A stretch of DNA of 64,000 bases from Mauremys mutica (GCF_020497125.1 NC_059081.1:15781105-15845104), one strand, 5' to 3'. Counted from the first letter of the stretch, positions 24,083 to 34,919 are shown. The notes: generated by a model from the letters alone, not told the origin. Program-made: numbers and translations.

Positions 24083-24695
24083 GGTTTCAGCATGGTAGCC
24101 ATGTTAGTCTCTATCAGCAAAAACAACGAGTAGTACTCATGGCACCTCAGAGACTAACAAATTTATTTGGTCATAAGGTTTCCTGGGCTAGAACCCGCTT
24201 AATCAGATGCATGGAGTGGAAAATACAGGAACAGGTATAAATACATGATAAGATGGGAGTTGCCTTACCAAGTTTGAGGTCAGTCTAACAAGACAATTTA
24301 ATTAACAGTAGGACACCAAGGGAGGAAAAATAACTTTTGTAGTAGTAATGAGAGTGGCCCATTTCCAACAGTTGACAAGAAGGTGTGAGTAACAGTAGGG
24401 GGAAATTAGTATGGGGGAAAATTAGGTGTAGGTTTTGAAATGACACAACCACTCCCAGTCTTTATTCAGGCCTAATTTGATGGTGTCCAGTTTGCAAATT
24501 AATTCCAGTTCTGCAGTTTCACGTTGGAGTCTGTTTTTGAAGGATTTTTTTGTTGAATAATTGCCACTGTTATTGAGTGACCAGGGAGGTTGAAGTGTTC
24601 TCCTACTGCTTTTTGAATGTTATAATTCCTGATGTCAGATTTGTGTCCATTTATTCTTTTATGTAGAAATTGTCCAGTTTGGCCAAACATTTCAA
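24083..24695 (-). mobile_element. Penelope-like element fragment
   Basis: Minus-strand PLE. The 3' end is at the left (complement of GGTTTCAGCATGGTAGCC, and the signature GACTAACA). Upstream, 24499-24690 encodes the end of a GIY-YIG endonuclease (GQTGQFLHKRINGHKSDIRN, VGEHFNLPGH), closely matching the copy at 39655-40245. The hammerhead-like segment at 24171-24206 is damaged: CTGATTA replaces CTGATGA and stem II has mismatches. 5'-truncated near 24695. Confidence 0.75.
24499..24692 (-). pseudogene. GIY-YIG endonuclease fragment of a PLE
   Basis: Reading leftward, the frame gives FGQTGQFLHKRINGHK and then VGEHFNLPGHS, the central part of a Penelope-like GIY-YIG endonuclease. The GIY half and the reverse transcriptase are missing and the C-terminal end is shifted out of frame. 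The first part of the ORF (24700-24822) is unrelated flanking sequence. Non-functional. Confidence 0.7.
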
Positions 24696-24981
24696 TGAAA
24701 CTGAAAGGTAACAAATTAAAGGTCATAAAAGGATATAATTTAATATCATGTGTAATTAACCAGTGGCAGTCATTGTCATAAGATGTCACAAAGATAGCAG
24801 GATTCCAAGAAAGAGAAGGCATTTATATGGAAAATGAGAATGTCCATAATTACATAAAAGTTTAGAAAGATTTAAACCCCTGTGCCACAGACCATACACC
24901 CCCTACGTGAAAGGAGTTATGAAGAAACTTCCCATGTACAAATTATGTTCTCAGAAGGGTTTCTTGCATCTTACTTTAAAG

Positions 24982-25517
24982 CAGTGGCTCTCAACCTTTC
25001 CAGACTACTGTACCCAGTAGGTCAGGCTTGACAAAGCCCTGGCTGGGATGATTTAGTTGGGTTTGGTCCTGCTTTGAGCAGGGGGTTGGACTAGATGACC
25101 TCCTGAGGTCCCTTCCAACCCTGAGATTCTATGATTCTATGCTACCCCTTTCAGGAGTCTGATTTGTCTTGAGTTCCCTCAAGTTTCACCTCACTTAAAG
25201 AAGACTTGTTTACAAAATCAGACATTAAAATATAAAAAGTGTCTCGTACACTATTACTGAAAAATTGCTTACAGTCTCATTTTTACATATTATAAAATAA
25301 ATTGGAATATAAATATCGTACTTACATTTCAGTGCATAGAATATAGAGCAATATAAACAACTCATTGTCTGTATGAAATTGTAGTTTGTACTGACTTTGC
25401 TAGTGCTTTTTATGTAGCCTGTTGTAAAAGTAGGCAAATATCTAGATGAGTTGGCATACCTTCTGGAAGACCACCATGTACCCCCAGGGGTTCATGTACC
25501 CCAGTTGAGAACCACTG
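24982..25517. mobile_element. Non-autonomous hAT carrying a CR1 insertion
   Basis: The left TIR CAGTGGCTCTCAACC and right TIR GGTTGAGAACCACTG (partly degraded) are flanked by an 8-bp TSD, CTTTAAAG at 24974-24981 and CTTTAAAA at 25518-25525 (7 of 8). CAGTGGTTCTCAACC ends and an 8-bp TSD are typical of hAT/Charlie-type elements. A CR1 3' end interrupts it at 25016-25142, so the hAT is the older insertion. No transposase remains. Confidence 0.8.
25016..25142 (+). mobile_element. CR1 LINE 3' end
   Basis: Classic CR1 3' terminus: GGTTGGACTAGATGACCTCC, then GAGGTCCCTTCCAACCCTG, ending ATTCTATGATTCTATG. Severely 5'-truncated and nested in the hAT element. Its mirror-image twin is the minus-strand copy at 43476-43730. 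Confidence 0.9.
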
Positions 25518-25529
25518 CTTTAAAACATC

Positions 25530-26870
25530 TGGTATTCAGTGTCAGAGACAAAATGCTGGACTTAGCTGAACCATTAATGTGATCTGATATTGCATATCCT
25601 ATGTTTAACAGTAGAACTATTCATTCTAATTCTTCATTTAGCAAGTTTTCTATCCATCACTGGATGGGGAAATGGGGACAGAAAGAGAGATCTGCCCAAC
25701 ATTTTTATATATGCAGGAAAAGAGAAAAGCCTCAAAATCTTCCTTCCCAATTCAGCCATGTTGTTTTTATTTCTCTTTCACATCCATGGATATGGTTCCA
25801 TAACCCCATCACAATGGGCTCTAATGGCTTCTCATTTTAAGGTTTATTTCAGTTAGTGCCCAAGGCACCAGCTACTGAACATCAATCCACCAGAGACAAG
25901 AGAACTAAAGATATTATTTTAGTATTTTCTGTGCATTGCCACTTCGTGGTTTACTTGAAAGCCCTTTCAATCCCACTGACACCACACACAAACCAGCAGA
26001 AATCATTTTAAACAGAAAAAAGGGTTCTTTTTTTTTTTTAAAAATAAGGTCTTGTCCTCTTTCATATATTTGGAAGCTCTTTCACAAGTCCATCTATGTG
26101 ACAGAAACATGCCAGAAAGAAGTGTCATGAAATATCGTCCCTACTCTTCAAACCTCATGTACCCAATAATTTTTCATCAGCTGCTTTAAATTTGTGTAGT
26201 TCCATTGAAGTCAATATAACTGTGCCAACTTACAACTGGCCCCTTATTTCAACCTGTTTTTTAAATGACCACCTTCTTATTTGATGCATAATAGCTCTGC
26301 TTACATCTAACAAGAACTCTCTATATCTATATCTATATATAAACATACAGACTTTTTTCTGAGTTTGTTGTATTTTTTTTCCAGGTAATTAATGTGAAAT
26401 TAATTCAATCTGCACCATATTTTATTTAATCAGAACCATATTTAATTAAAATAAATTTGTGATTTTAACACTTAATACTCAGTCCACCATTTAAAGAAAA
26501 AGAGGTGGAGTGAGAAGAAATTAATAGGAAACAAAGATAGAAAAACACAATAGATAGATAACAGTACAGCCAAATAGAGATCAAAGTCCAACACAGATCA
26601 AAACTATGGAATAGAAAAGGAAAGTCAGGTAAACTCAGTAAATACGAATTCTGATAAAGTGTCAACTGGAACTAAAATTGGAAGATAGACAACAGGCTAA
26701 TAACGTTAAGTGGTTCTACAGAATTGTAGGGAAATAAAAAACCTTAAATTTAAGATCAGATACAAACACTTGTCTTTTATATCAAAGTTGTTAAGTACTT
26801 AGTTTTATTGAATAAAACACAAACTTCTGATGTGATCTGAGTAACTGAATGGGGCTATTCACAGAGTTGA
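25530..26870. other. Non-coding AT-rich stretch
   Basis: It contains a TATC/TATA microsatellite (about 26322-26340), a T-run near 26030 and a TTGAAGTCAATAT-type relic near 26205. No gene recognised. Confidence 0.5.
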
Positions 26871-26873
26871 CTT

Positions 26874-27056
26874 GGGGGAGGGATAGCTCAGTGGTTTGAG
26901 CATTGGCCTGCTAAACCCAGGGTTGTTTGTGAGTTCAATCCTGGAGGGGGCCACTTAGGGATCTGGGGCAAAAATCAGTACTTAGTTCTGCTAGTGAAGG
27001 CAGGGGACTGGACTCAATGACCTTCAAGGTCCCTTCCAGTTCTATAAGATATCTCC
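26874..27056 (+). repeat. tRNA-derived SINE with CR1-like tail
   Basis: The head GGGATAGCTCAGTGGTTTGA provides a box-A-like TAGCTCAGTGG, and GAGTTCAATCC a box B, so it derives from a tRNA and was transcribed by RNA polymerase III. The tail GGACTCAATGACCTTC and AAGGTCCCTTCCAG resembles the CR1 3' end, as expected if CR1 machinery mobilised it. This layout matches the Cry/tortoise SINEs of cryptodiran turtles. The acceptor stem does not pair, so it is not a tRNA gene. Confidence 0.8.
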
Positions 27057-27059
27057 ATT

Positions 27060-28430
27060 ATTTTCTTTTCTTTTTCCTGAAGTTAGGCAGCTGCTAAATC
27101 GGGACCTTGGTGGGCAACAGGTTTTTGCTCTAAGCTGTATAATATTAATATTCTGTGCTGAAGTTAGAAAAGGAGGTGTCACTGGATATGAGGACAGATT
27201 GCTGTAGGACATCATGGCAGAGTGTTTGTAGGTGTCAGAACATGCCCATTTCCAGTCACCAAAAGAAGCGGATGGATAACTCGAAACAAAACCAAGTGAG
27301 CAAGATGCCTAATAATATATAGAATGAGGTTATAGGAATAGGTATAGAAATTGGTTTGAGAAAGGTGATAGTGGAGATTTCCAGGCTCTGGAAAGTGAAA
27401 TTTAGTGATGGGAAGTTCGCTACTGGTGGACACAGAATTAAGACTGAAAAGAGCACAGTAAAAACGGTCCTAAGATCAACAGAGAGGAAATCAATGGACT
27501 GCAAGTGACTGATAATTCCTATGATTAGGCAGGTTTGGGAATGGGAAGAGAAGATCAAGCCATGAACTCATTTTGTTTACATGAAATGATGTTCAACAAG
27601 GTGAGATGAGAAATAGGGTGTGGAAAAGCAGGAAGGACCAGGAGGATAATGATAAGGACAGTTATGAAAAATGAAAGACTGAGGACATTAATGCTGGAAG
27701 ACTTGCACTATATTTTCCCCTAACCTCTAAAAACAAGTAGAAAGTGACATGCACATGCCAGCCTAAAACAAGGCAGGATTCTAACAGCCACTGAAAAAAA
27801 AAGTGCTACATGAAAAAGATGCTGCAATTTACAGGAAAAGTGTGTATATGAAGAGGGGCTACTATTACAGTAAAATCCCTAGCATTTTCAGTCTGGTAGA
27901 TAACTGTTGTGTTTCTAGTTAAATTGATATATTGTTGAAGAGCCAATAAAAAGTTGGTAGGGAGTAAGCTTAGCTTGGGCTAAACTCAAGAGCTGTTGAG
28001 ACCCCAGTAGAAGAGCAAGAGGACGTGTACTGAGCATGCTCAGTGTCTCCCCTAACAATCTAGTACTAATCTCAGTCAGTGTGTGTGGCAGTCAGGGTGG
28101 ACACAGTCTGATTCGCCTCTCCTTTGCACGGATGTAAAATCAGGATTAACTCAGTTGTGGTCACCAGATTTTCACTGGTGGTAGGAGAGGAGAATCAGGC
28201 TTTATCACTTTGCTTCTGGAAAGAGGACATTCTTCGATAGCCCTGCAGAACAAGTTTACACACTGAGTGGCTGCCACCATGCCTGAATGGATCACCACTG
28301 AGAATTCCAAATTCAGGACAAACGACTGAGAAACAGGGCAGACCCCCCCGCCTCCGCCAAATTTCTTGTTATTCTTCTGTAAAATATACCCAATCAGCAA
28401 CAAAAGTAAACTTCTGTCTCACCACACTGG
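27060..28430. other. Non-coding stretch, no gene seen
   Basis: Unassigned sequence. Minus-strand ORFs near 27212-27558 carry no recognisable domain. A C-run occurs near 28344. Nothing here can be supported as a gene. Confidence 0.4.
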
Positions 28431-28643
28431 CTAACAAGAAGTCAGAAATGTAGCCTCCTTAGGTATTCCTAACACCCAGACACTAGGCTTAATGAGAAGT
28501 TATTTAAAACCAGTTTCATCAACCAAAGTATTCGTCTAATCCCAAAGGACCCAGCCACATACTCAGGTGAATATATAACTCAGATCTTATCCAATAATAA
28601 TGCTGTTGCCAATTCGTTAGCATATAATATCTAAAGGTTTATT

Positions 28644-29204
28644 CAGGCAGGGGCGGCTCTAGACATTTCACCGCCCCAAGCACAGCGTCATGCCGCGGGG
28701 GTGCTCTGCCAGTCGCCGGTTCTCCGGCTCCGGTGGACCTCCCGCAGGTGTGCCTGCAGAGGGTCCCCCGCGGCGTGCCGCCCCAAGCACGTGCTTGGCG
28801 TGCTGGGGCCTGGAGCCGCCCCTGTATTCAGGGCCATCCCTAGCAATTCTGGGGCCCTACACAGCCCCCCCGTGGGGGTGGAGGGCGGGCCTCTGCTGCA
28901 GAGAGCGGGGGGCTGGCCCCAGGCCTCCACGGGTGGGGCTGGCTTGGGGGGCAGGGGGGAAACCATCCCCCAGCACTTACTGGCAGCGCAGCTGGGGCCA
29001 GGTCACTGTACATCCCGCTGCCAGTGAGTGCAGGCCCAGCCCTGCTGCACTCCTTAGGAGAGTGGGGGCGGGACAGGGGTGGGAAGAGGCAAAGCAGGGG
29101 CTGGAGCAGCACACAGCTGTGCAGGGCACCAGGAAATGTGGTGCCCCAAATTTCCTGGTGCCCTACACAGCTGCGTACTTTGCGTATGGTTAAGGATGGC
29201 CCTG
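28644..29204. mobile_element. Non-autonomous hAT, interrupted at its left tip
   Basis: TIRs CAGGGCCATCCCTA (read across the insertion) and TAAGGATGGCCCTG are flanked by a perfect 8-bp TSD, GGTTTATT, at 28636-28643 and 29205-29212. Only four bases (CAGG) precede the inserted 28648-28824 element. The interior is GC-rich with internal duplicated words (GGTGCCCCA/GGTGCCCTACACAGC). The long ORFs at 28690-29193 are compositional. Same family as 39032-41337. Confidence 0.8.
28648..28824. mobile_element. 177-bp hAT MITE inside another hAT
   Basis: TIRs CAGGGGCGGCTCTAG and CTGGAGCCGCCCCTG are flanked by a perfect 8-bp TSD, TATTCAGG, at 28640-28647 and 28825-28832. The TSD spans the junction between the older element's own TSD (...TATT) and its first four bases (CAGG), which fixes the order of insertion. 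CAGGGGCGGC ends resemble those at 62795-63322. Confidence 0.85.
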
Positions 29205-29922
29205 GGTTTATTCAGACAGAGGAAGAGGTGAGAGTTAAAATTGGTTAAAGGAATCAAATACATACAAGTGCAAAGTTCTTGAAGCAGTGATGGAATAAAG
29301 TGTTGGCTTGTTAAGTCTCTGGTTGCTTCCAAATGATTGGAAGGTCCTCAGTCCCTTGGTTAGAATGCTTCCATTTAGTATAAGTCCATAGTTCAGAGGC
29401 TAGAAAGAGGCTAAATGGAGATGTTTTCAGGGCCTTTATAGCTTCTGCCATGTGGAGGGAAACCCATTGCTCCAAAGCTTTCAGAACAGCTTGTGGAAAA
29501 ATACAGATAACAAGATGGAGTTTAGGGTCACATGGTTTAGTCACATGCCTTTGCATGGTTCGCTGAGTCACAGGAGGGGCCATTACCCTTACTCTAGTTA
29601 GAATGTTTACATGAAAGTCCATCAGGTGTGAATAGGCCTCTTCCATGATCCATTGTGAGTTAAGTGTTCTTTGATGGGCCATTCAACTTGAATAGTCCCT
29701 TCACAATGTGCTGGCTAACACCTGTGGGTGTTGTTACCCAGAAGCAAACACATTTGAAATACAGGTATATAGCCAATATTCATAACGTTAGATATACAAA
29801 TGATACATGCATACAAGTAGGATAATCATATTCAGCAAACCATAACTTTTCCATTGACAGTTTACGTGACACACTTTGTACAAGATTTGTTGGAATTATA
29901 TAACAGTAATAGCAACGAGTTA

Positions 29923-30137
29923 CATCAGTGGCTGCGTTCGCCGTTCCCGACCAATGGGAGTTGCAGTAAGCAGCGCAGGCCTCAGGGACATGCTGGCCAC
30001 CACTTCCCGCAGCTCCCATTGGCCAGGAAGAGTAAACCACAGCCACTGGGAGCTGCGGGCGGCCATGCAAATGTAAACGAACTGTCTGGCAGCCCGCCAG
30101 TGGATTACCCTGACGGGCCGCAGGTTGCCCACCACTG
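29923..30137. mobile_element. hAT remnant (CAGTGGTGGGCAACC end)
   Basis: The right end AGGTTGCCCACCACTG is a standard hAT terminus. The interior has the repeated CCAATGGGAGTTGC/CAGCTCCCATTGG pair typical of a common reptile MITE. The left edge lacks a matching TIR and no 8-bp TSD is present, so the left side is truncated or deleted. Confidence 0.6.
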
Positions 30138-30237
30138 CTCTACACTGTCATATTTTAATCATATAACATCACATTGGCCACTATTGGAAGGGTTTAGAGG
30201 GGAAGTACACCCACGGATTAGGAATAATCTCTGAAAG

Positions 30238-30424
30238 CAGCAAAGAGTCCTGTGGCACCTTATAGACTAACAGACATATTGGAGCATGAGCTTTCGTGGG
30301 TGAATACCCACTTTGTCGGATGCATGGGACGCATGCTCCAATACATCTGTTAGTCTATAAGGTGCCACAGGACTCTTTGCTGCTTTTACAGATCCAGACT
30401 AACACGGCTACCCCTCTGATACTT
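30238..30424. mobile_element. Head-to-head pair of PLE 3' ends
   Basis: The left arm (30238-30328, minus) and right arm (30330-30424, plus) carry the same PLE 3' region in opposite orientation: GCAGCAAAGAGTCCTG...TAGACTAACAG against CTGTTAGTCTA...CAGGACTCTTTGCTGC. The right arm alone continues to the PLE end (CAGACTAACACGGCTACC). A 9-bp repeat GAATAATCT lies at 30222-30230 and 30425-30433, a likely TSD. The left arm's hammerhead-like segment has a clean stem II (30296-30311) but a damaged CTGATGA box. No coding region. Confidence 0.75.
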
Positions 30425-30433
30425 GAATAATCT

Positions 30434-31640
30434 GTGGTTACATAGGCAGAGAGACTTGCTGTCTCTCTGAAAGGGAAGTGACAGAGGCTGTTGACAATGG
30501 ATGAAATAACACCAAGATTTAATCCTTTGAATTAAGAAGAAACTCTGAGAAAGCTGGTATTGTGCTAAGGTTATGCTCAGTGGAAGGAGGAGAGTTCATA
30601 TGATCTAATTAAAATTATGAAAAGGGAAGATAAAATTGATCCATTTAAACTATTCACACTTGCTTAAACCACCAAATCCAGAGGGTATGTCTGCAAATAG
30701 GAAATAGATTACCACAAAAGTTATTAAAGCAAAAGGCAACAAAGATTTTAAACTAAAAAGGCATTGAAAATGAGTTTCTCATATAGCTAAATTCTTGAGA
30801 AGATAAGGCAATATGAAGAGTAAATAGACAATTAGAAGTAAAGCTATCAACAAGGGACCGGCTTCATTGGCCAAGTGACCTTTTCTTATTTCATGGAGGC
30901 TTTTTAATCTGATGCAAGTTATATAAGATTTTAAAAACCTTATCTAGATATACCTTCAGCCTATTTTTAGTGTTCTCTGATAAATTATGTGAAGTATTAT
31001 TTAATATCTTAGCTATGGTATATTCTTCTAAAACTTAATTTCCTCTGCCATTAAACAGTATTCTGATTTCCTCTTTTGATGAGCTCTTGTGCTTTCAAAT
31101 TAATGGAGAAAGCTTATGTGCAGAATATCTAATTCTCTTTCTATTTCTAATGTTCTTTAGCATTTTCCCCCCTCCTTGACTTTCAGAATTATGATACACA
31201 TTCAAATAACATAGCTGCTGTTTTTGCCAGGAACACAGCACCTACAATTAATACTGATTGTATGAGAAGACTTCTCAAAAGATGAACAATGCAGTACCAG
31301 TTTGGAAAGGAAAACAGTTTCTGCACATTAGGTGCATATTATGTGGGTCCCAGCTGATCTATAAATCAGAGTAGGCTCTAGGTTTGGAAATGCAAAAAGC
31401 AGATTTAAAACTGGGTTCATAAATGTGAAATACTGGATTGCTGGGTATATGAGAGAGAGAATAGAATCTATGTCCATGTTAGCTGCCTGTAGTATAGCCA
31501 ATAAAATACATTATAAATAGCTCCCCATGAGGAAAGCGAAGAAAATGTTATAGGCTGAAGAGGAGGACAAGAAGAGGAAAAATATGGCTTAGCTATATGG
31601 AACTCTTAACTGTTCTGCTTTTCAGCAACCATCCTAAAAT
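30434..31640. other. Non-coding stretch, no gene seen
   Basis: AT-rich, no domain-bearing ORF and few recognisable repeats. Parts near 30900-31260 look like plain intronic or intergenic DNA and could include conserved non-coding sequence, which cannot be judged here. Confidence 0.4.
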
Positions 31641-31654
31641 GTAAGCATTAAAAC

Positions 31655-32547
31655 AAGGGCTGTCGATTAATCACAGTTAATTCAACATGATTAACTCAAA
31701 AAAAATTAAAAAGATACCAATGTGAAATTTCTAAAGATCGCTATAGTACTTGACCCAAGATTTAGGAATCTGGAGTGCCTTCCAAAATCTGAGAGGGATG
31801 AGGTGTGGAGCATGCTTTCAGAAGTCTTAAAAGAGCAACAGTCTGATGCGGAAACTACAGAACCCAAACCACCAAAAAAGAAAAAAGTCAACCTTCTGCT
31901 GGTGGCATCTGATTCGGATGATGAACATGAACATGCCTAAGTTTGCACTGCTTTGGATTGTTATCGAGCAGAACCTGTCATCACCATGGATGTATGTCCT
32001 CTGGAATGGTGGTTGAAGCATCAAGGGACAAATCTTTAGCGCACCTGGCATGTAAATATCTTGCAACGCCTGCTAAAACAGTGCCATGCAAATGCCTGTT
32101 CTCACTTTTAGGTGACGTAAACAAGAAGTAGGCAGCATTATCTTCTGCAAATCTAAACAAATGTGTTCGAGCGATTGGCTGAACAAGTAGGAGGACTGAT
32201 TGGACTTGTAGGCTCTAAAGTTTTACATTGTTTTATTTTTTAATGCAATTTTTTTGTACAGAATTTTACATTTGTAAGTTCAACTTTCATGATAAGGAGA
32301 TTGCACTACAGTATTTGTATTTGGTGAATTGAAAAATAGTATTTCTTTTGTTTTTTTACATTGCAAATATTTGTAATAAAAAATAAAGTGAGCCATCTAC
32401 ACTTTGTATTCTGTGTAATTGAAATCAATATATTTGAAAATGTAGAAAAATGTAGAAAACATCCAAAAATATTTAAATAAATGGTATTTATTATTAATGG
32501 TGTGATTAATTGCACGATTAATTTTTTTAACTCGTTTGACAGCCCTA
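31655..32547 (+). mobile_element. hAT transposon, internally deleted
   Basis: Ends AAGGGCTGTCGATTAATC and GTTTGACAGCCCTA form TIRs of the (T/A)AGGGCTGTC type, and both subterminal regions are rich in ATTAATCG-like words. A perfect 8-bp TSD, ATTAAAAC, flanks it at 31647-31654 and 32548-32555. At 893 bp it is too short for a full element but keeps the C-terminal part of the transposase (31722-32200). Clear hAT assignment. Confidence 0.88.
31722..32205 (+). pseudogene. C-terminal hAT transposase fragment (ZBED-like)
   Basis: The frame 31722-31940 reads AIVLDPRFRNL, SERDEVWSML, a Lys/Pro-rich linker and SDSDDEHEHA, typical of ZBED-like hAT transposases. It then shifts: YRAEPVITMDVCPLEWWL appears near 31958-32015 in another frame, and KYLATPAKTVPCKCLFSL, the conserved hATC dimerisation motif, near 32054-32110. 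The N-terminal BED finger and the catalytic core are absent. With frameshifts and stops it cannot encode transposase. Confidence 0.8.
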
Positions 32548-32564
32548 ATTAAAACTAAAAAATA

Positions 32565-32960
32565 CGGCTGGTTGGAAAAATTCTGATGCAGATTTGTCAA
32601 AATAAAATAGGTCCGTGGAGATGGTTTGATTTCTATGAAATTCCTCTGGAAGCCTGCCTGGCTCCTCAGTAGCCCTCTTGGGGAGCCTAGGCTTACAAAG
32701 CTCCATAGTTCCAGGACAGCCCACCATGCATACTGCCCTGAGGTAGTCTGTGAGGTGGACTGTGGCAGAATCAGGGACCCCAGGGCTTCCAGGGTCTGCA
32801 ACTCTAAAGCAGTCCACCTGATGCGCTGCCCCAGAGTCGGGACTCCACTCCCTTTCAGGGAGAATGTGGACATGTTTGGTTTTCTTCCAAATTGGAACAA
32901 AACCAAATTTCAAAGTAGAGAATAAACTCTGAAATGGAACATCTCTCTTCCCAGCTCCAC
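32565..32960. repeat. Interspersed repeat, sister of 17040-17620
   Basis: It starts GGCTGGTTGGAAAAATTC, carries ATGGTTTGATTTC, then a GC-rich centre (32640-32860) and ends in AACAAAACCAAATTTC-type sequence. The long ORFs on both strands (32397-32925) lie in this repeat and are not genes. It abuts the hAT TSD. Confidence 0.5.
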
Positions 32961-34885
32961 TAAAGAGTGCAATCCTGGCACTATTGAAGTGAGTGAGGAT
33001 TTTGCCATTGACTTCAGTGGAGACAAGATTTCATGAAAGACTCTTTCTATGAGCAGAAAATGAAGTAAATGTGGGAGATACGTGTTCTTTTTTTCAAATC
33101 ATTCTCTCCACCATCCCCTTTTATCTGTTTTCTTCTCAATGACTGTGGAAAATTACAACATTCACAAAGCAAACTAGTCTCAAAATTATTGGAGATTTTT
33201 GCTTTAAAAGAGAGTAGTTTGTCATGGCAGAAGTGTTGCCTTGGTCACTGGTTAACATACAGAAGTCACACTTTCAGAGAGCACTATAGTCTCCATAATT
33301 TTATTTTATTCTCTATTACATGTTTGCTAAAGAACTTGGGCTCCACAGAAGAGGAGCTACAGATACTCCCCCTTTGTGGAATTGTACCAATTGGGAGGGG
33401 CACAGGAAGCTGAAAGACAAACAGCTGAAAGACATCTTAGACTACTTGTTCCTTTAGAGGAGCCTCCCACAAAGAGGAGAGATTTGTCAGCCTGCCAATT
33501 CCTGGGCCCCAGTTCCATCTCTCTGCATTGTTCAAGTGCTACACATGGCACTCCTCACAGGCCAGTCTCCAGCATCCTTTCTGCCATTGCATCAACTCCA
33601 TAATATACATGTATGTGCTGAACACTGTACTTTGGTTCCACTGCTGGTTTTGCACAACCTGAGTGCTGTATAAGTGTATTTTGAGACCAGAGGCCAAATT
33701 TTCTGCTGGTGCAAATGACTGATAAAGTCTTCTACAAGAGCAACAAGTATAATATGGACATGAGGAATAAAGGATTCCTCACACCTTTATGGATACTAGA
33801 AGTTCAGGATCCTTCACACCATGTTCTAGTACTACTGTATTGTACTTTACTAATATTACCTTGCACCTTTAAAGCTGGTCTGTCTACCTCTAAATGCTCC
33901 CAGACTGAAATTCTTGGCTTCTCTCTTGTAACTGCAAACAGTGCAATTGTGCTATTATACCTGTGACTTCCAGCAGCCAGAAGGTGCTGCCTATCAAAGT
34001 GGTAAAATAGTACTTTAAATTCAGCTGCACCGTAACATAAAGAAAGACTATAAGACAACAGCAAATATACCGGCACTGTAAATGTGTCATCGCTGCAAAA
34101 GAAGAGCGATAATTAAAAGGTTTGATTTTTAAAAAATATTTTGAGGGCCAATGATAATTAAGGAGGGAGATGAAGAGAATCAGAGTAAAATAACCCAGAT
34201 TCTATTTCTGTTATGCTTTAAAGGCACTGGAGGCTTCTAATACAATTTTCAAAAGTCTTTCAGATGGAAGAGGGAGAGATTATGATGCATAAGTAGAATA
34301 TTTTACAGGGAGATGCTCTGGAAATTTTATCACCTGAGGTGAAAGGATATATGCATTGACATTCCATAAATGAATTTAAAATTCTAAAGTTCATTAAAAT
34401 ACACATGCTACTGCCTCTCACTCCTATAAGCTCATTGTAATAACGTGTACAATTATGTTGCTAGCTTGCATCCTACTGATGGAATAACTACACAATTTTA
34501 GCAGACTATCAGTTGTGTTAAAACGTGCTCCTTAAAGCATTACATTTTTACATTAATCATATTTTCCTTCAACCTTAAATCAAACGTGTTGTACATGAAT
34601 AATTTTGCAAGAACTCTTGATCCTTATCAAAGAGAAACCTTTATGCAGTCCCAGGCTTTTAAGCACATTGCTGCTCAGAATTCACTTTACCTCTCTCTCT
34701 CTCTCACTCCAGGAATAGAGTTTTATACCAGAATCAAACTCAAAGAGCAAATGTTGTTTAGTAAAGGAGAAAGACCAAAAGGCGAAGTTTGCTTAGTGTT
34801 CCTTTTGCTTTCAAAGTAAATGAGAGAAACTCAGTCTGTTTTGACATGAAACTTGACTGGCAAAATAATATGATTTTGCAAGTGA
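32960..34885. other. Non-coding stretch, no gene seen
   Basis: A TTGACTTCAGTGG relic near 33005 and a (TC)n run at 34691-34707. Several ORFs of 60-115 codons show no domain. Nothing supported as a gene. Confidence 0.45.
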
Positions 34886-34887
34886 AA

Positions 34888-34919
34888 ACAGCTTTCCATT
34901 TTACAAAATGGAAAGCTGT
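34888..34919. repeat. Perfect 15-bp inverted repeat, 2-nt spacer
   Basis: ACAGCTTTCCATTTT (34888-34902), spacer AC, then AAAATGGAAAGCTGT (34905-34919). A near-perfect 32-bp palindrome able to form a hairpin or cruciform. No T-run follows, so a terminator reading makes no sense in this genome. Confidence 0.85.

Larger units (their letters stand above)
28440..30173 (-). mobile_element. Retrovirus-like LTR region with hAT insertions
   Basis: On the minus strand the block begins TGTGATGTTATATGATT (complement of the end at 30173) and continues through 29760 into an AATAAA-bearing segment at 29206-29212. The whole shares the look of one long LTR-type unit. It is broken by the hAT remnant at 29923-30137 and the nested hATs at 28644-29204. 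I could not find its left end or a TSD, so extent and class are tentative. Confidence 0.4.

Noticed and set aside
26881..26950. A functional tRNA gene
   Set aside because: Box A and box B are present, but the acceptor stem does not pair and a CR1-like tail follows; it is a SINE head.
28690..29193. 167-codon ORF
   Set aside because: It runs across two nested hAT elements whose borders are fixed by exact TSDs; composition-driven.
32397..32925. Minus-strand ORF of 169 codons
   Set aside because: It spans the end of a hAT element and the neighbouring interspersed repeat; no domain and repeat-derived composition.
34691..34707. A polypyrimidine tract of a splice acceptor
   Set aside because: It is a (TC)n microsatellite; CACTCCAG follows, but no open coding frame with a donor was found downstream.
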